DNA from: Lolium rigidum
Lineage: Eukaryota > Streptophyta > Magnoliopsida > Poales > Poaceae
Direction: 5' to 3'
NCBI RefSeq assembly: GCF_022539505.1
Contig: NC_061508.1
Location: 261,584,736-261,648,735 of the forward strand
DNA length: 64,000 nt
How positions within the stretch are numbered: the first letter of the stretch is position 1; every line of letters begins with the position of its first letter. The notes under the pieces are model-generated. The model worked only from the letters and a program-made list of their open reading frames with translations, did not search any database and was not told where the DNA came from. Both the position numbers and the translations under genes were made by a program. Positions 15,705 to 28,232 of the stretch are shown here, piece by piece.

Positions 15705-18700
15705 ATGGTGAAGAAGAAGAGCCTTACCGCCGCCGGCAGCTCCACGACCGGTGGCGCCGCCGCCAAATCTTCCTCCACTCTTCCAAAGAAGAGTTCTTCA
15801 TACGCTCCTGCTCCAGCTCCGGCGCCGCTAGCGCCGCCAGGCTCAATAGCCAAGCCAGGAGATTGGCTAGCGTCCTCCATCACAAAACGTGATGAGAAGA
15901 GGGCCCGAAGCCTTGGATTAGTCTCCCCCGACGAGGGGAACGTGATACTTCCAGGTGCGATTTCTCGGCCCAATCCCCCTGCTGGTTTTACCGTGGTGTT
16001 CCTATCATTCCTATATCGGGGTCTTTCGCTTCCTGCCCATGAGTTCCTTCTTCGCCTTCTACGGACTTATGAAATCCAACTATGGCAACTCACTCCCAAC
16101 TCGATCCTTCACGTTGCTGTGTTTATCACCCTCTGCGAGGCATTTTTGGGCATTGAGCCTCATTTCGGGTTGTGGAAGAAGATCTTCTATGTTAAGAGGT
16201 ACAGCAGTAGCAACGGACCCTTCGTCATTGGAGGCGTGGGGTTTGTGGCTCGCTCGGAGGTTAACTATTTCAGTTTCCCAATGAGAGAATTTATGCAAGG
16301 ATGGAGACTGAAATGGTTTTATGTCAAAGATGCTTTGACAACCGAGTCCCAGCTTCCTTGCTTTACCGACGTCCTTGAAGCTAAGCCGAAAGATTCCTGG
16401 AAGAACATTCTTTCTCCCGACGAAAGGGCAGCAGCCGACGAATTATTCGCCAAATTCCTTTGAATCAAAGAGGCCGATGGTCAAACCATGATCGGTACAA
16501 AGGTAGCAGCGGTGTTCCTGAAACGTCGGGTCCAACCAGTCATGGCAAGAGTTCGTCCAATGTGGTTGTATACGGGTCCAAAAGATGAGACCAGGATCAA
16601 TGTTGCTGAACTGTCGGAAAAGGAGCTGCTAGATGAAGTCCGTCGCCTTACTCTCTTTAGTCAAGAGGACTCAATTCCATTGATATCTTCCTACACTCCT
16701 CTCGATGCTGATCATCCACTGTCAGAGGTAATTTTTTTTCTCCATATACTTTTACTACGCTGCTTCCTCTCAGTCGACATAATTTCCGCTGTTCTCATTT
16801 GCTCCTTTCTTCAGCAGATCCCCATAGTTTCGGGCGACTTGCGTGATTCGCCAAATGATACTTCTGAGGGAAGAGGCTCCTCAATACCTGTTGACTTTCA
16901 CACTGTCGGGCCCACAAGCCCAGAGAGTGAACATAATGACCCAATAAATTCAGAAGCTGCCCACACCGATCTTCCTTCCTCAGCCGACAACGCTTGCGAC
17001 ACAGAGGGATCAATGCGTGATGATGACGCTGATCGTGATACCTTTGTTAATGCAGCTGTGGAGGAGACCAGGGCTTCGCCCATGAAGAGATCGACCGGCG
17101 GTTTTGCCGATGAAGACGATCTCTTCGATATGTAAGCACCTTCTTCCCTGAAGTCATATTTTGCCTTTTTATTTCTTGCATTCCTTTCATAATTTTTTGT
17201 CAATCATCTCCTTTCACAGTGACGAAGGTTTTGTCGAGCCGCCGGCTAAGAAAGCCAAATCCGGAGCTGCTCCGCCGGACGTTGCTGCTTCCGAAGCGTT
17301 GGTTCCTAAAGCAGCTCTCGCAGCTCAGGTATCGACAGCTTCCTCCCTTTCTAAAGGGAAAGGTGCTCCTTCAACTACCGCCGCCAGGACTCCTCCTTCT
17401 GTAAGTCTTTTTCGATTACAACATGAACTTTTCTGATGCGTATCTTGCTTAATGATTCTTCATCGAATATCCTTTTTTACTTTAGGACCTGCGAGGAGTT
17501 ATCTCCTCTTTGGAGGCCTTTGCTTCCCAATACACTTCTCTGGAGGTAGAGAAGGTTCGGCTGCAGAAGGAAGTTAAATCTTCCTCCTCGAAGTTGGACG
17601 GTGCAGTCAAGATAGCTGCCGAGGCCCGCCAAGAAGTCGACTCCCTGAAGGAGGAACTGGGCAAGCTGAGGGAGAAGCTGAGAGAAGAGGAGGCAACCAG
17701 GCTGGCTGCCGAAGCTCGGGCGGCTGAGAAGGATGAACTCCTTCGTCAGTCTTCCTTGGCCTTACTTGGTAATCTCCTTTGTATACCTCGGTTCGATTGT
17801 TGCACTTATGGACTCGATCCTGTGTCAACGACCTTTTTCATTTCATTTTCTTGCAGAAGCTGCCAACATCCCCGCCAATGCCTTGGACGAAGTTCCAAAC
17901 AATTCTCCGGCAAATGGTGTGTCGATGACTCTCGCCTCCCACCAGCTTACGCGGGAGCTTCTTGAAAAGGGAAAAGGTGCCCTAGCGCGGTTGACACCAA
18001 GGAGTTTATCGAGGTATTCAAACGCACCTCGCGTACCTATGGTGCCCTCCTTGCCTTCCAACTTATGATGGGTCACGGCTTTAAGGCTGACATTGAAGAA
18101 ATGTCTAAGGAGCTGCCGAAAGAACAGGATGGGCAACTTGTTGATTTAAGCATCTTCAAGATATCGGCTCTTAAGTGTGCACGCCAGCTCCTCGAGCTGG
18201 GGTCATCAAAGAAGACATCGACCGGCCCTAGTTTATCGACTCAAACCCAAGCCATTTGATTTTTGTAGCAAGCTTTTCTTTGAACTAGTGTGAAACAATG
18301 TTCTGTCAGATAACTTCTGTTTGTAATAAACTTTGTGCTAGCGATGTTGCTAGCACACTCTTTGTTATGATATTTCCGCTTGTATTCTCCCGATGGGAGT
18401 ACCTTCTGTCGTTGAGGTGAATCGATCTGTCATGCCTTTGACGTCTTTCCTTGCAGGTGTTCCCAGTGCCTGCATTTGTTGATGATTCCTCGGGTGCTCT
18501 TTCTGAAGATGATCGAGTGCAACGTATGAAGGATCGGATCACACAGTTGGAAAAAGACCTGCGCAACACCTACGCTTTGGCGGCAATTATCAAGAAGAAG
18601 GGCGAGATTGCGGCCGAAGTAGAGCGGTACGCTCTTACTGAACTGCAAAAAGCCACCGAAAGCTTGAACTGTGAGTTCCTTGGTCCTTGCACTCATTTCT

Positions 18701-18858
18701 CTTTTGTTCACAACGCATTGTCTAAACCTCTATTGATTCCTTTGCCAGTCATAGCTCTGAACCGTGCTGAGGAGAAAAAACGGGTTCACGAACGCGTGAA
18801 CGCATTAACCCAGCTGTTATCAGCCGACGAAATTTTCTGGAGGGAGCACTCGAAAGCT
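15705..18858 (+). pseudogene. Antisense multi-exon gene of a Gypsy element ('putative gypsy type transposon' domain)
   Basis: The ATG at 15705 opens an Ala/Ser/Lys/Pro-rich N-terminus, then the conserved domain known as 'putative gypsy type transposon' (FLSFLYRGLSLPAHEFLLR, LTPNSILHVAVFITLCEAFL, EPHFGLWKKIFYVKR). An in-frame TGA at 16461-16463 interrupts it, and the same frame continues (VFLKRRVQPVMARVRPMWLY). Spliced structure: exon to 16727, then 16815-17131, 17220-17400, 17486-17768 and from 17857 on, each with good GT-AG sites. Later exons encode coiled-coil-like Lys/Glu-rich sequence (for example SLKEELGKLREKLREEEAT). The 3' end is lost in the N gap. The gene runs opposite to the LTR at 14164-14706, so it is transcribed antisense to the retroelement. 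Such antisense ORFs are known from Tat/Grande-type elements. The role is unknown, and the TGA suggests this copy is dead or needs readthrough. Confidence 0.7.
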
Positions 18859-18958
18859 NNNNNNNNNNNNNNNNNNNNNNNNNNNNNNNNNNNNNNNNNN
18901 NNNNNNNNNNNNNNNNNNNNNNNNNNNNNNNNNNNNNNNNNNNNNNNNNNNNNNNNNN
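18859..18958. other. Assembly gap (100 N)
   Basis: Exactly 100 N, the usual placeholder for unknown length. The Gypsy element on the left and the CACTA element on the right both run into it, so their junction is unresolved. Confidence 0.99.
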
Positions 18959-21900
18959 GACGGCCGTGAGCGGATGTGTACTTACTCGGGAAAGACAGGC
19001 GAGAAGAATGGTGTTGCTCTCTTTGTGCATGAGCATGAAGTTACTGGAGGTACCGCACCGCCTTGGTCCGTGTCCTTGAGCCGTCCTGGAGCTGGCTATC
19101 GCGCATGTAGTAGGGATCCGCTACCGCGATGTGGCGGGGTCTCTCTCTCTGTTGATCTTCATCTGAAGATTGATCGCGTATAGGCGGACCAAGTTATAGT
19201 CGAGCCGTTTCGAGTGAAATAGATTGAAGACGTCCTCGAACGCTATGAAGAAGATATCCGCGGGGTCTTCATTGACGAAGTTCGGTTGGACGGCACCTTG
19301 ACCGAGAACACCGGGTAATTTGGATCCTTTTCTTTAAGAAGGACGCTCTCTTGATAATGAATAGAGTGCTGCAAAGGGAGCATTTGTCCACTTGCGAGGT
19401 GTTCCATGTCCGGAGGCGATATAGGTTTACCGCCTTCATGACACCGGGGCAAGCCATCCAGAGTGTAGGTGGTACCATGTCGTCGGCCCGGATCCTCTTA
19501 GGAGCAAGGCTGGCTCGAAGATGCGCCCTTCTTGGCTCCTCTCTTCCTTCCCTTCTTCACTTGACCTACTGGGGGTGCTTGTGGTGCTGATGGTGGTGCT
19601 TCGGGTGCCTGGTGGTGCTTCGAGGTTGCCGGGGTTGATTTGGGTGGATCCCCGATGATCGTCTTACGCAACGTGTTAGGGCTGAAAACGGTAGCGAGGC
19701 TTGACTTGAGTCTGGATTGCCGGCCCTCGGAGGAGTGTCTTGAGAAAGACCCGTGAAGACCGATGCGCCGCTTCGTGATCGTAGGGGGACGACTAAGTTG
19801 ATCGCCGTGTGTGCGGAAGGCTTGTTCATCCATAGGAGGCATGTACATATCTTGGCTGCGAGCGCCGGTGTTGATGTAGGCATCGATGTCATCATCATCA
19901 TCTACATCGTTGCCATCAAGTGGCGCCATGTCTCGGACCTTAGGTGGTGGCGGTTGCGATGCCGCCGCTTGGCGTACCGTGCGTCTAGTAGACGGTCGTT
20001 GCGGTAGCGCTCCCAACAACCGTTTGTGGCATCCGGTGGTGACGGCGATCGTCGGTTCCTTCCGGGTGGCGGCGGCGACCGTCGGTTCCTTCGAGGGGTA
20101 GTGGGGGCGGCGACCGCCGTTTCCTTAAGGGTGTCGTCGGCGTTGGCGATCTTGGGCCGGATGACAGGGGAGGTGGCGCCGGTGCTTCTCTTACAACTCG
20201 GAAGACCCCCCCCGGACGAATCCGGTTCTTCGGCCATTTCATAAGCCATGAGGTGCAATCCCCAAGGGGCAAAACGTCGCCTTCTTACGTGCCCGGAGGT
20301 TGAAAGGGGGATGGCGTAGCGGTACTCCGGCACTACCATTACCAACTTGACCTTCGCCACGTCTTCCGTCAATGTAGCGTCGTGCATAACGCGGGAAGCC
20401 ATGACATAGCCGCTAGCAACTTCCACCAACTTGCCGCCGGGCTCCACCGTTTGCGTAAGTATGCATTGTTCATCCCGAGTCGGGGCGCCATGTTGGGCAT
20501 CGTGAGATGGCAATCACGAAAGGCATATATAGTTAAAGAAGATGACGCGAAGGAGTAACTAATGAGTTTACCTCCTTGATGGCGTCGATCTCGGCTACCG
20601 TCGATACAAGGGCGGCGGTTGGGGGCGTCGATGCGACCGGTTGGAGGCTGCGGCGGCGGTTGGAGCTGCGGCGGCGTCCGGTGGAGCCCGACGCCGGCGT
20701 CGGGTGGAGCGGCACCGTCGGCGACACGTGGAAGCTTGAGTTGCTGCCGCTAATGCTGGGCACATGTATCGGCCCCACTTGACCTCCCGCATTCCAAGCG
20801 GCTAACCCCTCCATCAACCCAGGGGGGATGATCTGTCGGATCTTCTCGTCCAATAACTTGTTCATCATCTCCGTGTTCTCCACAGGCTTTTCGGCCACCA
20901 GCTTCTCTAGTGACTCCACCTTCTTCTTCAGCTCCTGAACCTCGGATTTATCCTTAGCCGATGACCTCCTCTCCGGCTTTCTCGTCTTGGCATCCGATCC
21001 GTAGTACTCGGATAGCTTCATACTTGTGCCAAAGCCGGACACACGGCCACCCGACGTCGGTGGCTTGTCCGGCTTCCTCTCCTTGTACTTGTTCATCGCC
21101 TGTTGAAAGGCGTGTCCCACGGTTCCGTCGACCCCCGGGACGACGGGCCAGCCTTCGTCAACTCTTCATCCTTTAGACAAAGGAACTTAAGGTTAGCCCA
21201 TTTGGCTTCATTGCCTAATAAGATGAGCGAAATAATATAGAACTATCCTTACCAGGTACTTCTCGAAATCCCTCACGTCTTCGTGATCCGTAATAAATTC
21301 CCCGTCTTCCGGTCTAAGTAGTAGCGGGACCGGACAAAGTTCCTAGCTTTGTTCATCCCGGATTTTGTGCCGGGGGTTTTCTTTCCCCGGACGTACCATC
21401 TCGGCATCCTCCTTGTCCCAAGTGGGCTGTTTTCCTCAGTAGCCGCCGCTTCCGCAATGGTGGGTCCCTAAGTTCAAATCCCGCATTTTCTTCCCCGAGC
21501 GGTCCATTTTTAACGAGCGTCACTCTGTAAGTAAGACTTGAATGCATTAAAGTCTTCTAAGGAGAGCGACGGGTCTTTGCTACTTATCCTCTCCCAGCTT
21601 TCACCGGCCTCGATCTTTCCCTTCAGCCGGTTCTTCCGAACTGCACAAGGCGGTGCTCATCTTCGTGAGAGCTAAAGAGTCCACCTTCTTATTTAACGGC
21701 TCCGGGAACGTGTATCGTTGGTGAAGCTTCCGGAGGAGGGATCGGGCGATAGCCTCGTTCTCCTTGCTTCGAGGTCCCGAGTTAGGATCGGCACGGTTTC
21801 ACGGACGATGCACCCTAGTTGCATGCCGTACCCTTTGGCAACCCACGAAGGCTCCAAGGGTAGGCCACTTTCGGAGACTACCGTGAAATGATCGGTGACG

Positions 21901-22383
21901 TTGGCGAGCACTTGCGGCCTCCGATCCCTCCTTGGCCTCCTCGCCGTCCTCTTCTTCTTACCCTCCTGAGGGTTGCCGCCGCTATCACCTTCCGTGCGGT
22001 TGGCCGCGTTCTCTTCACCGGCCGTCTCTTCACCGGTCTGGACGGCGTCGTCCCAGGTATCGTCATCGTCGCCGGTGTCGGCGGCGGCCCCCCCGGCCCT
22101 CTCCCTCGGAGGCAGTGTCCCGGCCCTCTCCCTCGGAGGCGGCGTCTCGGCCCTCTTCCTCATCGTCGGGCGACTCGGCGGCGGCCTTCGGGGCTGCTCG
22201 TAGCCCTCCCGAAGTCCTTGTTGGCCTCTCTCGCTTCTTCGTTCGGCTCCCGGGCTTAGAAGTGTTGCCCGACATGTTTATTTGCACTTCATTAAAAAGA
22301 GGCAACAAGTTAGTACAAAAGTCAACCAGAAAATTCGGCATGACTTTTGCTAATTTTTCTACGTAGGAGTGCCCATTTCTCAA
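18959..22383 (-). pseudogene. Second CACTA protein (En/Spm, Transposase_24-like), broken
   Basis: Read on the minus strand, an acidic and Arg/Gly-rich N-terminus (about 22383-21900) leads to a conserved block (SGLPLEPSWVAKGYGMQLGC, about 21850-21780). A Lys-rich block with a predicted coiled coil follows (EVQELKKKVESLEKLVAEK, about 20960-20890), then a block near 20440-20250 (VKLVMVVPEYRYAIPLSTSG), and a Pro/Ser/Lys-rich tail ending near 19498. Several frame changes separate the pieces. In En/Spm elements the second protein binds subterminal repeats and assists the TNP2 transposase. A GC-rich leader exon may lie at about 23850-24172, with the 22400-23780 stretch as its intron. Confidence 0.6.
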
Positions 22384-22519
22384 CCGAAACGGAAGTTAAT
22401 CAACGCTTCGGGAGAAATGGGCAACTCAATGAAATCCCCGCAAAACCCGGAGCCCACATTCATCACCATATTCACAGATTCTAACCATGTTCATCATCAT
22501 ACAAAATTGTATCCAAATA

Positions 22520-22765
22520 CTACTACATCAAAACCCGGAGCATCAAAAACCCGAAGCATCAAAACCTAGAGCATCTACAACAAAACCTGGAGCATCAAAA
22601 ACCCGAAGCATCAAAACCCGGAGCTACAACTACATCAAAATCTGAAGCATCAAAACCTGAAGAATACAACTACATCAAAACCTGGAGCATCAAAACCTGG
22701 AGCACTACAAATCGGAGCACTACACAACCCGGAGCACTACACAACCTGGAGCACTACAAAAACCA
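22520..22765 (+). repeat. Minisatellite, unit about 16 bp (catcaaaacccggagc type)
   Basis: More than ten imperfect copies of a short unit alternate between catcaaaacccgaagc, catcaaaacctggagc and actacaacccggagc forms. It lies in the apparent intron of the second CACTA gene. Confidence 0.75.
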
Positions 22766-24192
22766 GAGTACATTAAATGTATTCAAATAGTAGTAGCATT
22801 TCATGTACTAGTAGCATTATAGAGCATAAACAAGCATACAAGCTTATAGAGCAAGCAAACCAGTAGCTACTGCCAACATGTGACTTCAAATGAAAATGCT
22901 ATCACAAGCTACTGCATTTTCCATTTCATCTAAACCAACATAAATCAACTAAATGAACCTAGCTAGCTACTGCATTTTGCATTTCATCTAAACCAACTAA
23001 ACCAACTATATAAATTGCTTACCATTTCATTTTGCATTTCCTATCGCATTCATTTTCAACCAAAAAATTAGTTTCAAACCGGAGAGCAAGCATGATGCAA
23101 TTTCATTTTATTAACCGAGAGAGCAACATGAGCAACATAAGTCATTTACTTATTACTAGTCACTCATAAAGCGAGCATCCAGCTCACCCAAAAATCAAAC
23201 GACAAGCAATGAATAAAGAAAACAAAAGCTGCTATCACAAGCAATTTGAACCGAGTAGCAATTTATGGCAAGCATGAGCATGAGCAAGCATTTTTTCATT
23301 TCATTATTGTTATGAGCATCGAGCATGCCCACAGCAGCACCAATAAGCGATGCGATTTATGGCAAGCATGCCTCTGGTTTAATTACTCGTAACACACTAA
23401 ATAGTATTGGCATAATCATGCACTTGATAATTGCAATATGGTTGTTCATTTAAAAAATACTACTTATTGCTATATCAACCAGTACCTACTTCATTTGCAA
23501 GTAGCATTAGGCATTTTCATTTGCATTTGCATTAGGCATTTGATAGATGGATCAATCATGTTGCTTTGTCCCTTGTTTCGTTCCATTTGACCACAATATT
23601 GCAGAATCTTTATTTCAAAATCTTTATTTGCAACCAGTAGCATTTTAAAATCTCTAGTGAGCATGAGCATGATCATGAGAATTCGCCCTAACTAGCGAGG
23701 AACCCTAAAGCATTTCAATTTGCAAACAGAGACTATGAACTCCAATGAACCCTAACTAGCGGGAACCCTAGCCGGGAGGGGGAAGGTGGAGGGAAGGGGA
23801 GAGGGGAGGGAAGAGGGGAGGGGGAAGGTGGAGGGAAGGAGAGAGGGAAGCTCACCGATGGTGACGGTAGCGACGACGGTGGCCTCTCCTCTTCCTCCTC
23901 GAGGTGCAGCGGCCTCCTCCTCCTCGATGTGCGGCGGCCTCCTTCTCGGGTACGTCCTCGGCGGCGGCGTGGCGGTCCTCCTCCTCCTTGATCTGCGGCG
24001 GCGGCTCGGGGTTGGGCGTCCTGCTCGGCGGCGGCGTGGCGGTCCCCTTCCTCCTCCTCCTCGGCGGTAGCGGCGCTTGGTGGCGGCGCTTGGCGGCGGC
24101 GGTGGTTGCGCTAGGGTTGGCTCGTTGTCGGGGAAGAAACGCTAGTGTGGGGAGTGGGGAAGAAAGGTTCAAGTTATTTCACCAAGTGTCTT

Positions 24193-24317
24193 AATTCGTG
24201 GCGCACCACTCTAAGTGCGCCACGGAATTAAGCATTCAGTGGCGCATCGGCTCTTTCATGCGCCACGGAATTCTTAATTCCGTGGCGCACCTAAAGAGGC
24301 ATGCGCCACGGAATTTA
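24193..24317. repeat. Internal cluster of CACTA subterminal-type inverted repeats
   Basis: Several copies of gtggcgca / tgcgccac with the flanking word aattccgtggcgcac are packed in 125 bp between the two CACTA genes. The same core word makes up the subterminal field at 28738-29105. It lies just upstream of the second gene. Confidence 0.75.
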
Positions 24318-24366
24318 GACACTTAGCAAAACAAAACGGAGTTCATCGTTGTGTCCCGACGGATAC

Positions 24367-24445
24367 ATAGTACTAGTCTAGTGGTTAAGGCCAATGTTAG
24401 GCCATTAGTAGCCGAGGTTCGAACCCCGGCCGCCACACAATTTTT
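24367..24445 (+). ncRNA. tRNA-like pol III unit (degenerate tRNA or SINE head)
   Basis: A perfect A box (TAGTCTAGTGG, 24374-24384), a perfect B box (GGTTCGAACCC, 24416-24426) and a T5 terminator (24441-24445) occur in the right order and spacing. A hairpin ggcc-aatgtta-ggcc with a 7-nt loop sits where an anticodon arm would be. The acceptor stem does not pair, the T stem has mismatches and U33 is absent, so this is not a functional tRNA. Confidence 0.45.
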
Positions 24446-24539
24446 CTTCCTTTTTTTCATATTTTAGTTACATTTCAATAAATAACACAACATTATTTAG
24501 TAATTAGTAGAGAGAATTATAAATTACTTGTCTCATACA

Positions 24540-24605
24540 AACATGTTCTTGTTTCTCTCACACACACATGCATGTACTTGTCTAACACACACACTCACAC
24601 ACATG
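24540..24605 (+). repeat. (AC)n-type microsatellite
   Basis: Imperfect runs of ac/ca (tctcacacacacatg, taacacacacactcacacac). Low complexity, no coding meaning. Confidence 0.7.
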
Positions 24606-24646
24606 TGATAGACCAAAAAAGATCTTCTTCGTCCTGGCAACGAGCT

Positions 24647-27600
24647 CTAGCGTCTCTTCGCAATCTTCTTGCCCTTTCGGTTGTTGGCGGTTGAATACTT
24701 TATGCCGGCCACCTTGAGATTTCTTCGCGTGAACGGACAACCTTTAGAGGGTAGGGAGGTCTTCCTTCTTACTTTACTAGTAGTAGGCATGTCGAAGTGC
24801 CTGTCGAATTCCTCCTCCATCTTCGGGTCACCGTTCTTGTCCAAGTCTTCCTCGTTGGCGTCTCCTTGCATTCCTATGATGCTCCTCTTGCCCCTCCTCA
24901 CGACAACACGGCTAGGCCTCGACGGATCGGTGATGAAGAAGCATTGGTCAACTTGGCTACCGAGTACCCATGGCTCATTTTTCGCGGATGCGTTCTTCGA
25001 TTTTGCATCGGGTATAACCATGGTTGTGAAATATCGGCCTTCTTTTCGACCTTCTTGGCCCATCTCACACGAAACATTGGCACCGTCTCTCCACGAGTAA
25101 TTGAGCTCCCATATCTCCTCGATCCTTCCAAAAAATCTTTCCTTGACATTAGTCTCGTCATCGGCGTATGACAGCATAGTTACTCCCGAGTTTTGATTTT
25201 CACTATTTCCGTCCTTTTCCTCGGTGTAGAATCCAGTAACCGTTGATGTCGTACCCCTATAGGTCCTTACGTTATGCGCGGGTCCCTGTGATAAGGTGTA
25301 TATGAGTTTTTCATCTTCGGTAGAAGGCGTATTTCTCCGTGCTTCAACTCGAGTTGAGTTTGCTTGAACCAACGCGTGAAGGCTGGAGTTGTGCTTTTTG
25401 GTTACGTCTCCCATCTTCCTCGGCCGGCCCATATCGATGTAATTCCGCTCGACCATGCTTTTGTGCTCTTGCACGAAAGGTTCGGTCAGTTTTAAGTGTT
25501 GTAGCGCGACCCGGTGAGCCCCTGTCAAAGTCGTCGCGTCGATTTTCAATGCCGACATGGATCGAGCGGTAGCCCTCGCGGTGACCGACTCCGGCCGAGC
25601 CTCCCGAGGTGCGTCCCGGGGGTAGACCAACATGATCCTCGTCGTCCTCGGTGCTTAGATAATTGCGGCGAGAAGGAGATGCACTCGTAGGTTAGAAACC
25701 CCTTGGCCATGCTTGCGTCCGGACGGGCCCTATTGCGAACGTATCCTTTCATGACACCGTTACGCCTTTCGAAAGGCATCATGTTGTGGAGGAACGTTGG
25801 GCCGAGCTGCTTGATGTCTTCAACGACATGGAGAAGGAGATGGACGCATATATCACGAGAATGCGGAGGGAAGTAAATCTCGAGCTCACATAGTATCACC
25901 ACGATCTCATCCTCGTAGCATCTTGAGCTGCCTCACGCCAATCGACTTCCTGGTGATAACGTCAAAAAAGTTGCATAGGCCAAACAGCGTATCACGGACG
26001 TGCTCGTCCATTATGCCTCGGATCGCAACGGGAAGTATCCGCGTCATTAGCACGTGGCAATCGTGAGACTTCATCCCGGTGAACCTCTTCTTCGCTACGT
26101 CCGGATATCCGCTTATATTCCCCGAGTAACCGTGAGGAACTTTCACTCCTAGGAGGCACCTGAAAAACTGCTCGAGCTCCTCCGGACTCGTTGTGAAGCG
26201 AGCAGCGGGAAGCTGCACCGCGTTCTTCTTAGCCCTTTTACGGAGACGTTGAGTCCCTTCCGTCCGATCATCATCATCATCATCATCATCATCGTCGGTA
26301 TCGGGGCTTGAAGATCTTTCACGATGCCAAAATGTTGAAGATCGTATCTTGCTTTCGGTCCATCCTTGGACTTTTCCGAGTTGCAAAGAGTGCCAAGCGG
26401 ACTCTCGGTAACGTTCTTCGTAATGTGCATGACATCGAGGCTGTGGGGCGTGTGGAGGACCTTCCAAGTACTCCAAGTCGTAGAAAACGAGACCTCGCTT
26501 TCCATACACCGAGCAGCGGCTGCGGCTTCGGTCGCTTCTTTCCCGGCTCGGGCACTCCTTCCAATTTTTCGGAAGATCATTGATTTCTGCGCCGCTCCTC
26601 GGGCGTGGGGGTCCATCGGGCTCATCCTTACCATTGAACGAGATCACCGCGTTTTCTCCACGGGTGATCCAAGCGAAGCCACCTTCGAGCACACAGGTAG
26701 ACGGTTTTCGAGGACCCGGGATCCCTTGGTAGTTGTAGATGCGGGGTATCGTCCATGCACTTCACACAGCTCGTTGAATCCGTGGCCCACCCGGCGAGAT
26801 ACATATGCGTAACCAGGATAGTCCGTGACCGTTGTGATCAACGCGGCTCTCATATCGAAATAAGTTCTAGTGTAGGCGTCCCACGTACGGGGTGGCGTCT
26901 TCCACAACGTGTCTAACTCCTCTTTCGAGCAGCCCGAGATACAAATGCATGTCGACACCTGGTTGTTTCGGCCCCCGAATGAGAATACTCGGGTGTATGT
27001 ACCTTTGCTTGGTGCACAGACCACGGGGGTAGGTTGTAAGGCCATACAAACACAGAGCCGAGGTGCTATGCGTGCTACTACGGTTGCCGAACGGATTGAG
27101 TCCATCGGTGCTCATACCCAGCCTGATGTTCCTTGCGTCGCCCCAAACCTAGGGAAGGCGATGTCCAATGTTTGCCAGCATCCCGGCGTACCGAAGGGTG
27201 TGTCGAGCATATAGCCCATCTCCGGATCTTCTTCGGGCTTCTGCCTTTCCTCGTGCCATTGCATGAGCTTTGCTTCCTTAGGGTCCACGAAATACCGCTG
27301 CGGACGGGGAGTGATAGGAAAGTACCATACCACCTTTCGAGGTACCTTCTTGTTCCCAACCTTGTACCGTCCGTGGCCACACACCGGACATGTGGTTCTG
27401 TCCTTGTACTCGCACCTATAAATCACACAATCATTAATGCGGGCGTGGTATTTTTCGTGCGGTAGGTCAAGGGGACACACGACTTTCTTGGCCTCCTCGG
27501 TACTACTTGGCAATGTGTTCCCCTCCGGGAGACGATCGTGCCGGAATTTTAAGCTCTTGCTGAAGCTGGAATCGGTCCACTTGTTACTCGCGTCTTCATC

Positions 27601-28232
27601 CGCAGGTAATCAAGCGTTACATGCAAGCGCGTATCCTGCGGACGACACCCGGGAAAGATCGGAGTCATCCCGTCTTTCTCCATTTGCGACAGCTTGGCTC
27701 TCTCTCTAGCTGCAACTCTATCGTTGCTCGTCTCCTGGAGGAGAAGATCTTGAACATGAGAGTCCCGCAAGGCCGAAATTAGCGGGGTCGCGCCGGAATC
27801 TTCTTCTTCATCATGATGATGTTCTCCGCCGGCATCTTCTTCTTCATGATGATCTTCTCCGTCGACTTCTTCTTCATGATGATAGTCCCCGTCGGCATGA
27901 TGATAGTCTTCTTCATGATGATAGTCATCTCGCTCGACATGGTCTTCATGAGCACCATTTGATGGGGCCGGCCGTGCCTGGTTGTCTTGCATGAAACCGC
28001 GCCTCAGCAGGTGCTCCTCCGGTTGTCCGGAATCGGGGTTGATCCGGCGCTCGAGTTTGCATGATCGACACGGACATCTTATCCGGCGCCTATTGTTCCG
28101 AATCATGTCCTCCTTCGCGTCTATCTTGTATCTAGAGATTCGAGCGGAACTCATCGAGAGGACCATGCTTGCCTCGCAAATGGTATACATAGAACGAGAA
28201 ATTAGAACCGCACCAAATGCACACACATGCAT
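24647..28232 (-). pseudogene. tnp2-like: TNP2-type CACTA transposase, frameshifted
   Basis: Minus-strand pieces occur in the correct order for a TNP2 (Transposase_21) protein. First is an N-terminal transposase-associated domain with a zinc-binding-like motif (RRIRCPCRSCKLE, then EEHLLRRGFM; about 28130-27990), followed by a His/Glu/Asp repeat region. Then comes a Cys pair block (TCPVCGHGRYKVG, about 27390) and the core (LDTLWKTPPRTWDAYTR, ALITTVTDYPGY, SLDVMHITKNVTESPLG, about 26930-26390). After it are KSHDCHVLMTRILPVAIRG (about 26070-26010) and a DUF4218-like stretch (HNMMPFERRNGVMKGYVRNR, about 25780-25730). The C-terminal DUF4216-like part (about 25200-24950) ends in a basic tail. It is split over at least six frames with several stops. 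An acidic poly-Asp run at about 26259-26297 comes from a (atc)n repeat. Transposase is nuclear and cuts at CACTA termini; this copy cannot make it. Confidence 0.8.

Noticed and set aside
24367..24438. A functional tRNA gene
   Set aside because: A and B boxes are perfect but acceptor stem, T stem and U33 are wrong.
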